Positions 53,925-61,697 of a stretch of DNA of 64,000 nt are shown here, piece by piece. Numbering within the stretch: the stretch's first letter is position 1; each line of letters begins with the position of its first letter. Origin of the DNA: an uncultured Alphaproteobacteria bacterium (lineage in GTDB: Bacteria; Pseudomonadota; Alphaproteobacteria; RF32; CAG-239). A model generated the notes under the pieces. That model made no database searches. It worked only from the letters and a program-made list of their open reading frames with translations, and was not told the origin of the DNA. The position numbers and the translations under genes are program-made. The stretch lies in contig CALXTE010000008.1 of the NCBI GenBank assembly GCA_944391345.1, positions 1-64,000 on the forward strand, in the 5' to 3' direction.

Positions 53925-54575
53925 TTATTTGATTTCTAAAATTTCACGAAATGAATTAAATCTAAAGAATATATGATGCTTGGCATTGGGGATTATGCGG
54001 AGTTTGTCGCCATAAAATTCTTTTTGTGCATCTAGCGGAAAAAACGGATCTTTATCAGCCATAAGTGCAAGGTCAAAATTTTGAGAAATTTCTTGGTGAT
54101 GTTTGGTGTAAAGTTTTTGCAGAGAAGCAAGCTCTTGTTGGCAACTTTCAAGCGAACGAAGCGATTGAAGCTCGTTATATTGTTGGTATTCTTTGTCTGA
54201 TATAACCATATATTGCCGCCGAAATTCTAAATAATTATCAAGGGTTATGGAATTGAAAATATCCATGGTATGAGAGGAAAGTCCAAATTTTTCATCAAAT
54301 AAATAAGGATTTCCGTTAATCGCGACTTTTTTATGCAAAGGCGGAAGCGTTTTTTGCATGATTGAAGCAACGAAAACACCGGCCGAATATGCAATCAGAT
54401 TAATGTTTTTATAAGACGTAAAATCAAAATCTAAATTTAAATCCTGATAATCAAAGAGAATTAAGACGTCATCATCGGTATCATGAAGGTTGGTAAACTG
54501 ATTTTGGTCACATCCCCAACCCGAAAAAAAGAGGATCAGATTTTGTGCGTGATTATTTTTGAAAAAAGATTGCAT
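53925..54575 (-). CDS. BioG-type pimeloyl-ACP methyl ester esterase (DUF452)
   Basis: The 216-residue alpha/beta-hydrolase matches the DUF452/BioG family: ILFFSGWGCDQNQF near the start, the nucleophile elbow AYSAGVFVASIM (Ser about residue 63), a late acidic region ADKDPFFPL and NAKHHIFFRF (His). BioG releases pimeloyl-ACP for biotin synthesis. No other bio gene is present here, so the role is inferred from family alone. Confidence 0.78.
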   Translation of the reverse strand: MQSFFKNNHAQNLILFFSGWGCDQNQFTNLHDTDDDVLILFDYQDLNLDFDFTSYKNINLIAYSAGVFVASIMQKTLPPLHKKVAINGNPYLFDEKFGLSSHTMDIFNSITLDNYLEFRRQYMVISDKEYQQYNELQSLRSLESCQQELASLQKLYTKHHQEISQNFDLALMADKDPFFPLDAQKEFYGDKLRIIPNAKHHIFFRFNSFREILEIK

Positions 54576-54671
54576 TAATTTATTCCTTGAAAAATAAATG
54601 ACAAGGTTAGATTAAAATTTATGCGTAAAAATAAAATTAAAGAAAAAAATAAAAAAAATCGAAAATATACC

Positions 54672-54700
54672 TTGACAAACTGTGTAAAAAAGCGTATGTA
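54672..54700 (+). promoter_or_regulatory. Consensus sigma-70 promoter of tRNA-fMet
   Basis: TTGACA (54672-54677), a 17-nt spacer and TATGTA (54695-54700) precede the tRNA gene by 15 nt. The -35 box is a perfect consensus. Confidence 0.8.
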
Positions 54701-54715
54701 AAGCACAGAATTTAT

Positions 54716-54792
<77 letters not shown>

Positions 54793-54800
54793 AGGAAAAA

Positions 54801-54836
54801 CAAGGCTTTGAGAAAAATCTCAAGGCCTTTTGTTTT
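54801..54836 (+). terminator. Terminator after tRNA-fMet
   Basis: GGCTTTGAG (54804-54812) pairs with CTCAAGGCC (54819-54827) and ends in TTTTGTTTT. A short direct repeat GTGCCAC-CCCT-GTGCCAC follows at about 54853-54870. Confidence 0.7.
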
Positions 54837-55045
54837 ATCTGTTTTGTTTTTTGTGCCACCCCTGTGCCACTTTTTTAAGTTAAAATAAATGTTGAAGAAT
54901 GACCAATGGATTGGTTCAAATCTTGGTTATAGTATATTGAATTCTTAATAGTTCCTTGATTTTTCATATTAAAATATTTAATATTGCTTTTCATTATTGC
55001 AGGAATACTAAAAATCCTAAAAATTCTAAAAATTATGGAAAGGAA

Positions 55046-55990
55046 ATGCATATGCGCCAACCTAATAAAGATCTTCGGAAGATGTTTGATGAAATCCTGG
55101 AACATTTTTCATTTAAAAAATATTATACCCGAACATTGGGTAATAAAGAATTTGCAGAGCAGCTGTTATTTCGTCTTGCTATCTATAAGTTCTTTACGAA
55201 AAAATGGGTGGATTTTTATTATGAAACCTCTGATTTTAATTTCAAAATGCTGTTGAGTAGCTTTTTTATAGAACACCCAATTGAATGCAAAAGTAAAAGA
55301 TTAGAATTAATGAAATCTTTTTTGAAAAACAATTTTTCTAAATATACAAATCAGAAATTTTTGAATATTTCGAATATTTCGGATAGTTCGGATAGTTCGA
55401 AATATTCGAATCTTTCTGATGAGGAGATTGAGAAGCTTTGGGGTATAGACGATGGGATGATTGTTCCTGATGATGAGATTATTGTTCCAGACGATGAGGA
55501 TGCGGTATTAAAATCTTTAGATATGCTTCTCAACTATTATGTCAGAGTGTTGAAATCACCTCCAGTCATTAAAATAAATACCGAAGATGATATGATTTGG
55601 GCTGATGACGATTTTTTAATATTGGGTATAAACAAGTATCGTCCTTTGGGTTTAGTGATGCAAGAAATACAAAAAATTATCGAAAGTAAGCGCACGACCC
55701 AGCGAAGTCTGTTTAAGAATAATGGAGAAATCTCGGATGCCGATATAAAACGGTTGAGAGAAAGTTATATTTTGCAATATTTTGATTTATGGTTTTTAGA
55801 ACAAGCTTATCACCAAAACCTGACGGATGAGAACATTGCCCAGTTATTCTTTGAAATAAAAGACGAATCGGAGACCAAAAAAAATGCAGAAAATATACGT
55901 AAAACCACCAAGAAGAATTTCAAAAATGTAGTTGATAGAGGTTATGATTATCTACTCATGAGGTACATTCACAGGCAAAAAAAGAGTTAG
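55046..55990 (+). CDS. Hypothetical protein of accessory region
   Basis: The 314-residue soluble protein starts at ATG 55046 or 55052, preceded by GGAAAGGA. It has an N-terminal helical domain with LRKMFDEILEHF and an acidic low-complexity centre (SNISDSSDSSKYSN, then IVPDDEIIVPDDED). A helical C-terminus ends RYIHRQKK. I recognise no family. It is AT-rich (many Lys, Asn, Ile) relative to the core genes, fitting horizontal origin. Confidence 0.6.
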   Translation: MHMRQPNKDLRKMFDEILEHFSFKKYYTRTLGNKEFAEQLLFRLAIYKFFTKKWVDFYYETSDFNFKMLLSSFFIEHPIECKSKRLELMKSFLKNNFSKYTNQKFLNISNISDSSDSSKYSNLSDEEIEKLWGIDDGMIVPDDEIIVPDDEDAVLKSLDMLLNYYVRVLKSPPVIKINTEDDMIWADDDFLILGINKYRPLGLVMQEIQKIIESKRTTQRSLFKNNGEISDADIKRLRESYILQYFDLWFLEQAYHQNLTDENIAQLFFEIKDESETKKNAENIRKTTKKNFKNVVDRGYDYLLMRYIHRQKKS

Positions 55991-56136
55991 AAACTCAAGG
56001 GGCGGAAAGAAAAAGCCCCTTTTTTATTTCCGATAAAAGTAAGCAAAAACAGTCTGTTATGCGTTGACGGAGACATATTTAAAAGCTAAAAACAGAATCG
56101 AAAACAATTTTAATTTTTTAGACATGGAGATGAAGT

Positions 56137-56385
56137 GTGAAAGATATCATTCAAAGAATTAAAGAAAATTGTAAAAGCCCCTTTGTGGCTCGTGACAGAT
56201 TGGCTGAAGTAACCGGCGGTGTGATTAATCCCCGGACAATGAGAAACCGAGATTGTCAAGGGACAGGTATTCGGGGGCGATTTAAGATTGGGCGAAAAGT
56301 CGCCTACCCAGTTGAAGAAGTCATCAACTGGCTAATTGAAAACTCAACCGAAATTCAGGGAGGTCAAAATGGCAGAACTCACTAA
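56137..56385 (+). CDS. Small HTH-like DNA-binding protein (accessory)
   Basis: The 82-residue protein starts with GTG at 56137 after GGAGATGAA. Its body (FVARDRLAEVTGGVINPRTMRNRDCQG..., then RFKIGRKVAYPVEEVINWL) looks like the phage-type/AlpA-like winged-helix DNA-binding fold used by excisionases and element regulators. It overlaps the primase gene by 17 nt. A role in controlling the element is inferred from that position. Confidence 0.6.
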   Translation: MKDIIQRIKENCKSPFVARDRLAEVTGGVINPRTMRNRDCQGTGIRGRFKIGRKVAYPVEEVINWLIENSTEIQGGQNGRTH

Positions 56386-58819
56386 TAAAAAAGAAGACGC
56401 CTTTGGTGCTGCAACACAAGAAGACGCCTTATATAATCTAAACGAAAATAATGATAATACCAAAAAAATAAAAAATCAAGAAAAACTCTCAATAAACGAG
56501 ATGAGCCTTTCAGAGGCGGCAGAGCATTATGCGCATCTTGGGTATAAAGTTTTTCCCTTGAAACCTCGGGGTAAAGAGCCTTTAGGAGAATTAGTTCAGC
56601 ATGGATGTAAAGATGCTTCCTCAGACGTTGACACTATAAAAAAATGGTGGAAAGCATATCCTGAGGCCAATATTGGTTTTGTAACCGGAAAAACCAATCG
56701 GTGTTTCGTCATTGACATTGATGGTTCAACAGGAAAAGAAGAACTACGTAAAATAAAAAAAGACAGGGAGTGGCCTAAGACAATTATTGCTAAATCAGGT
56801 AGAGATGGCGGAGGACATTTTTACTTTAGATATCCTGAAGAAATTGAAATGGTAAAAAACAGGGCCGGAGTACTACCTAACGTTGATATTCGGGGGGATG
56901 GCGGATATATTGTAGTTCCACCATCCATCCACCCCAACGGTAAAAAATATAGCTGGAAACGTGATTTTTGCCCACAGGAGATGGAATGTGCATCCGAGTG
57001 GATTCTGCAAGAGATTGTCCACGGAGGTCAAAAGAAAAATGGCTCTGAAAAGGCATTTGAAATAAAAACTCATCCTTATTTTTCACGGGAGTTCAGTAAT
57101 ACCCTAGAAAAAATAAGAACTTGTCCAGAGGGAAAACGGAACGATACTCTCTATCGGGGAGCTTTTAAATTGGCTCAAATGTGCCATAGTAGATATTTGC
57201 AAGAAAGTGTTGTAAAAGAAAATTTGACAGATGCCGCCCGAATTTGCGGTCTTTCGGATGATGAAACGAAAAAAACAGTTGAGTCTGCATTTAAGGAAGC
57301 TTTATCAACTCCCGGAGATTATTCTTTTTTGAAGAAGGGCGATGATGAATTTTCTAAAATTTATGATGAGAGCGAGATTGAATGGGAACCACCGTTATTA
57401 ACAGCGTCTATTTCAACACCTGAGATAGAAGAAGCTAGCATCCCCTGCAAACTTCAACCTGTTGTATCTAATATTTGCCAAAATCTTGAGGTTTCGCGAG
57501 GTATGGTTTACTTAACCGCATTAGGTATGTTAGCTGCTGCAGTGCAAGGAAAATTTGAAGTTCGGTTGACAGACACTTTTTCAGTCCCCTGCAATTTATA
57601 TTTTTTGGCATTTTCCGCTCCGGGAACAAGAAAAAGTCCGGTACTCTCTATATTAAGTCGACCAATATATGAGTGGGAAAAATCTCAAAAAGAAGTTTGG
57701 TTGCCTAAAATCCGTAAACAGGAACTTGAGGCTTCTTTAATACAGGAAAAATTGGCAGACCTAAGAAAGCGAGCTAAACAGGCTCAGCATCCGGATGCTA
57801 TCATTGATGAAATGATGACGCTGGAAACCACGGCTCAAAAGATTGATGTTGTACCTAAAATTATATTAAATGACACAACACCAGAATCTTTGTTAGCCTT
57901 CTTAAATGACCATAATGGCCAATGTGCGATTATTTCCGATGAGGGGTCTATTTTTGATGTCCTTGGAGGTCTTTACACAAACAACATTGCCAACATTGAT
58001 GTTTTGCTTAAAGGGTGGGATAAGGGTAATATTTCAATGAAACGCCGTGAGTGCGAAATAAATCTTGAACCGCTATTGACTTTCTGTGTCCTTGCTCAAC
58101 CAGCTGTTCTGAATAAAATATCGGCAAAAAAATCTTTTTCAGGATTTGGACTGCTGGAACGCTTTTTGATGTGGTATCCTCAAAGTAATATCGGGTACAG
58201 AACTCATAACGGAATGCCAATACAAGAAGACATCATTAATGAATACAATAAATTTATTAAAAGTTTTCTTGATGTACCGATGGGTGAAGCCCCTCAGGTT
58301 TTATCTTTATCACCGGACGGTTATGGAGCTATTGTAAAATGTGTTCAGCGTTTGGAACGACATTTAGCTGTTGATGGAAAATACCATAAAATAGCGACGT
58401 GGTCGTGTAAAATGTCTGCCCAACTTGGACGTTTGTCCGGTTTGCTTCATCTGGCGGAAGGGGGGACAGGGAAAACAATTTCACTTGATACCGTCAGGAG
58501 GGCAATTAATTTATATAAACTCTTATTAAAACACGCTCTAAAGGCATATAACGAGGCTAAATTTGATGAAGATGACAAAATTTTGGAGGAATTAATCGAG
58601 TGGGTCTTGTTACAGGAACGAGGATTCTTTTTCAAAAAAGATTTGACCTATGCCTTTAAAGATAAAATCAAAGTCGATAAAATTGATAAAATGTTACGAA
58701 ATTTAATTTCTCGTAATATTATAAGCCGACCATTGGCGATAGGTCATAAGACACTTAAATATTTTGTTCATCCAGATTTGCTTAAAAAGGATGAAGACGA
58801 CAAAGAAAACAAAATTTAG
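56369..58819 (+). CDS. Primase-polymerase/DUF3987 replication protein
   Basis: The 816-residue protein starts at ATG 56369 (GGGAGG upstream). An N-terminal bifunctional primase/polymerase domain (about 45-215) shows KVFPLKPRGKEPL, the metal-binding FVIDIDG, and RDGGGHFYFRYP. A PriCT-like helical part follows (about 250-310). Then a DUF3987 ATPase-like domain (about 345-740) contains AFSAPGTRKSP in the Walker A place and IISDEGSIFDVLGG near the Walker B position. Such proteins start replication of phage-like or integrative elements. Together with the recombinases it marks this region as mobile. Confidence 0.82.
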   Translation: MAELTNKKEDAFGAATQEDALYNLNENNDNTKKIKNQEKLSINEMSLSEAAEHYAHLGYKVFPLKPRGKEPLGELVQHGCKDASSDVDTIKKWWKAYPEANIGFVTGKTNRCFVIDIDGSTGKEELRKIKKDREWPKTIIAKSGRDGGGHFYFRYPEEIEMVKNRAGVLPNVDIRGDGGYIVVPPSIHPNGKKYSWKRDFCPQEMECASEWILQEIVHGGQKKNGSEKAFEIKTHPYFSREFSNTLEKIRTCPEGKRNDTLYRGAFKLAQMCHSRYLQESVVKENLTDAARICGLSDDETKKTVESAFKEALSTPGDYSFLKKGDDEFSKIYDESEIEWEPPLLTASISTPEIEEASIPCKLQPVVSNICQNLEVSRGMVYLTALGMLAAAVQGKFEVRLTDTFSVPCNLYFLAFSAPGTRKSPVLSILSRPIYEWEKSQKEVWLPKIRKQELEASLIQEKLADLRKRAKQAQHPDAIIDEMMTLETTAQKIDVVPKIILNDTTPESLLAFLNDHNGQCAIISDEGSIFDVLGGLYTNNIANIDVLLKGWDKGNISMKRRECEINLEPLLTFCVLAQPAVLNKISAKKSFSGFGLLERFLMWYPQSNIGYRTHNGMPIQEDIINEYNKFIKSFLDVPMGEAPQVLSLSPDGYGAIVKCVQRLERHLAVDGKYHKIATWSCKMSAQLGRLSGLLHLAEGGTGKTISLDTVRRAINLYKLLLKHALKAYNEAKFDEDDKILEELIEWVLLQERGFFFKKDLTYAFKDKIKVDKIDKMLRNLISRNIISRPLAIGHKTLKYFVHPDLLKKDEDDKENKI

Positions 58820-58833
58820 AATATTTAGGTTAT

Positions 58834-58880
58834 TTAGAAGAGTCCAAGCTTTTATATCTAGTGCGGACTCTTCTAAAAAT
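58834..58880. terminator. Terminator between primase and recombinase genes
   Basis: TTAGAAGAGTCC (58834-58845) pairs perfectly with GGACTCTTCTAA (58865-58876) over 19 nt. It is followed by AAAATAATTT, so it is a good terminator only if the T run is relaxed. Confidence 0.6.
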
Positions 58881-58903
58881 AATTTATGACAAGGTAATTT
58901 CTC

Positions 58904-59503
58904 TCAAACTAACTCCACCACCCTTTTTTGTGCATCTGTATTATATTCAATATATCGTTGGGTAGTTGCTAAAGAAGCATGCCCGGCAAGTAGGCGGACA
59001 TCATTAAGGCTGCCGCCAACAAGGCAAATGTTTTTTGCGGCATTAGTTATGAATGTTCTTCTTCCGCTATGAGATGAGCAACCATCTATTCCTACGGTTT
59101 TATATAATTTTGAAAACCAATTAACAATAGCTTGTGGGCTGGTTTTACGTCCTCGTTCACTATCGATGATATGATTTTCCAGACAGAAGCCGAGCTTTTC
59201 CTGTTTTTGCAACAACAATCTTTCCAAAAGATTTTTCAGTTGTTTATTTAACGGGATTATTCTTCCAGAGTAGTTCCCTTTCGAAGCATTGTTTGTCAAA
59301 TTTATTTCTGTTCCGATTTTTCCATCAGCATTACAAACCATAGACCAAGTAACAGCTGCAATTTCTTTTGCTCGTAATCCAGCTTTGAAGCTGAACAGGA
59401 GCATTACCTTATTTCTTAATGGATATCTGGATTTTTCAAGATAGGTTAAAAGCAGTTCCTGCTGTTTATTGGTAAGAATTTTTGCTTGTTTTCCGATTCC
59501 CAT
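58904..59503 (-). CDS. Tyrosine recombinase, catalytic domain only (FimB/FimE-sized)
   Basis: The 199-residue protein has only the catalytic domain of tyrosine recombinases. Active-site residues are R44 (AGLRAKEI), K75, H145 and R148 (SSHSGRRTF), H175 (LLAGHASLATT) and the nucleophile Y184 (TQRYIEY). The SAM-like core-binding domain of phage integrases is missing. FimB/FimE and related DNA-inversion enzymes are of this size. A close paralogue lies divergently at 59743, and the two share the first ten residues MGIGKQAKIL. AAAGGAACG precedes the ATG. Confidence 0.9.
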   Translation of the reverse strand: MGIGKQAKILTNKQQELLLTYLEKSRYPLRNKVMLLFSFKAGLRAKEIAAVTWSMVCNADGKIGTEINLTNNASKGNYSGRIIPLNKQLKNLLERLLLQKQEKLGFCLENHIIDSERGRKTSPQAIVNWFSKLYKTVGIDGCSSHSGRRTFITNAAKNICLVGGSLNDVRLLAGHASLATTQRYIEYNTDAQKRVVELV

Positions 59504-59603
59504 AAAAACGTTCCTTTCTCATTATAAAAACATCAGATTTATTGAAATTATAATAAGTTTTTTATTTTCTTAAAAGGCTGTCAGCCTGGAACGTTGGATA
59601 AAC

Positions 59604-59643
59604 AAGGACTTATTATAAAATTTATATTTTATAATAAGTCCTT
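59604..59643. repeat. Perfect 40-bp palindrome between the two recombinase genes
   Basis: AAGGACTTATTATAAAAT (59604-59621) is followed by TTAT and its exact inverse (59626-59643). It sits in the 239-bp gap between divergent recombinase genes and could be a terminator-like hairpin, a recombinase binding site or a regulatory operator. Confidence 0.85.
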
Positions 59644-59742
59644 ATTTTTCAAGGCTTTTAACAACAAATCCGTTGATGGTTAAAATAAAGTCATTATAAT
59701 TTATATAAAATATTGTGTAATTATAATAACTTGGAGAACATT

Positions 59743-60327
59743 ATGGGTATAGGAAAACAAGCAAAAATATTAAACGCGAAACAACAAACCATGGTCTTAG
59801 CCTATTTGGAAAATACCAGATATCCGCTCAGAAACAAAATAATGTTTTTACTGAGCTTCAAAGCCGGCTTAAGAGCTAAGGAAATATCCCAACTCACATG
59901 GTCAATGGTATGTGATAGCGAAGGGTATATATCGGACAGCATTAATTTACCGAATAATGCTTCTAAAGGTAAATATTCCGGTCGGATTATCCCGATACAT
60001 AAAGACTTAAAAAAGTTGCTGACAGACTTAAAACAAGAAAACACAAACCTATCTTCATATATAATAACGACCGAGAGAGATAAGAAAATGTCTGCTCAGG
60101 CAATCGTTAATTTCTTTTATTTACTGTATAAGGGGCTGAATATGGATGGATGCTCATCTCATAGCGGCAGAAGAACTTTTATTACCCAAGCTGCAAAAAT
60201 GATCAGCCAAGCCGGAGGAACGATAAATGACGTCAGACAGCTTGCCGGACACTCAAGCCTAGCCACAACACAACGATATATTGAGTATAATACCGAAGCT
60301 CATAAAAAAATAATTGAAATGATATGA
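59743..60327 (+). CDS. Tyrosine recombinase, catalytic domain only (paralogue)
   Basis: From ATG 59743 (TTGGAGAACATT upstream) the product is 194 residues with R44, K75, H140 and R143 (SSHSGRRTF), H170 (LAGHSSLATT) and Y179 (TQRYIEY). It is closely related to the recombinase at 58904 through most of its length, so the pair arose by duplication. A longer frame from 59713 is unlikely. As with FimB/FimE, paired short recombinases may act on one site with different bias. The active site looks complete. Confidence 0.9.
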   Translation: MGIGKQAKILNAKQQTMVLAYLENTRYPLRNKIMFLLSFKAGLRAKEISQLTWSMVCDSEGYISDSINLPNNASKGKYSGRIIPIHKDLKKLLTDLKQENTNLSSYIITTERDKKMSAQAIVNFFYLLYKGLNMDGCSSHSGRRTFITQAAKMISQAGGTINDVRQLAGHSSLATTQRYIEYNTEAHKKIIEMI

Positions 60328-60392
60328 ACTTAAATGCGTCATATTTTGTCGTAGGTTGTTGCTATATTAAATAATAAACCTAAGAGGCACCG

Positions 60393-61499
60393 ATGACTAA
60401 AAAACATTTATATAAGGATTTATATACCCGTAAATGGATAAAAGTTTACCGTCAAAAACAGGCAAAAGGCGATTACTGTTGTTGTCTGGAATTTGCTTTA
60501 CCCTTTTTTTATTATATAAAATTTACCCTTGCAAAGCCAATGCGTCTAACTTTCAGCAAAAACAAATTAGAACGTGAAAGTAACCTGCTGTCCAAAGCTG
60601 CTATTTCACGAATTTTGAAACTTTTACCCAGAAACAAGCCTCACTCTCCTGAATATATCTCCGTTCTGCTTAAACATAAGAAATACGACTTATTAAATTA
60701 TGTATATAATCTCGCTGCATTTGTACCGGAAGATTTGAAAGAATATGTAAATCAGCATGGTTTTGAAGAATTTTGCCTGAAACATACATTTAATAAAAAG
60801 CTGTTTGATAACTTCTATAATGCCATAATCAGAAGCGATGCAAAGGTAGAAAATTAGGCAAATTTAACAATCGATAACTCAAATATTGCCGATTATGCTA
60901 AAAATAAACTGTTAAATTTAAGAGAATGTCGAATAAAACACTTACAAAACCAATATAATTTTAATCTGGAAAATATAGAAGACTATTGGTCTAACGGTAA
61001 ATATTGGTGCATAAAAAGGAGTTTTGAATATTTAGGCAAAGCCTATTCATGGCAAACGATTATTGACTATCAAGGCAAGGAAATAATCAATTTTGCCAAT
61101 AAGTCGGTTGAAGATATAACTCCCAACGGGAAAGTCATATTCAGAGATGAAGATGGTAAATACGGAGTTAAAGGTCTACCCGATAAAAGTATTAATATTT
61201 CTACAGAGACGAGCAACCCAAAAGAGCTTAAACCGATTACTCGCCATAATCACTGGGGATATATGGACAACACCGGAAAAATCATCATTCCGATAATTTT
61301 TGATAAGGTCGGACAATTTTATAATGGACAAGCTTTTGTTGCCGTAAACAACAAATATTGCATTATTGATACTTCCGGTAAACAGGTTAATACCGATAGC
61401 ATCACGCTTAAACTTTCCAAAACTTTAGATAACAAAGAAGCAACCAAGCTCTTCCAAAAATTCCTTCATAAATACCCGATTATTTTTGATAACATATAA
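60393..61499 (+). pseudogene. WG-repeat-like gene interrupted by one in-frame TAG
   Basis: The frame opened at 60393 (MTKKHLYKDLY) stops at TAG 60855-60857, then stays open in the same phase to 61499. No ATG, GTG or TTG is found in the second part until 61263. The whole would be about 368 residues. The first part is basic and helical. The second contains WG-type repeats (WGYMDNTGKIIIPIIFDKVG and a partial DGKYGVKGLPDK) ending in KYCIIDTSGKQV. The simplest explanation is a nonsense mutation in a once-whole gene; a recoded TAG is less likely. Confidence 0.7.
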
Positions 61500-61602
61500 A
61501 AATAATGGGGGCAATTACTCACCCCCTCATTTTGCGGCATAAAGCCTTATTATATATGTATTGACCGTCTAATTAATCTCTGAAAAAATCAAAACATATA
61601 AC
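61500..61602 (-). ncRNA. Candidate type II-C tracrRNA
   Basis: On the minus strand a transcript starting near 61602 would run through an AT-rich anti-repeat candidate. It then has AATAAGGC-TTTAT-GCCGC (a nexus-like hairpin, as in Neisseria-type tracrRNA, where AAUAAGGC...GCCGC is also found). It ends in a terminator GGGGG-TGAGTAATTG-CCCCC followed by ATTATTTTT. It is divergent from cas9, in the gap where type II-C loci often place tracrRNA. The anti-repeat cannot be checked because no CRISPR repeat is in the window. Confidence 0.65.
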
Positions 61603-61608
61603 GCTTAC

Positions 61609-61650
61609 AGTATAAGAATATTTTGATTGAAAAGTCAAGTGCAATATTAT
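61609..61650. promoter_or_regulatory. Divergent promoters of candidate tracrRNA and cas9
   Basis: Minus strand: TTGACT (61638-61633) and TATACT (61614-61609), 18-nt spacing, pointing to the tracrRNA. Plus strand: TTGATT (61623-61628) and TATTAT (61645-61650), 16-nt spacing, pointing to cas9. The two overlap, so the transcripts could compete. Confidence 0.55.
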
Positions 61651-61697
61651 AAGTTGTTTTATATATGGTCGTACAACAATAAGACAAGGAGATGTTT

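Noticed and set aside
54793..60392. Direct repeat of the tRNA-fMet 3' end as a right attachment site
   Set aside because: No second copy of the tRNA 3' sequence was found inside the window, so element boundaries cannot be set.
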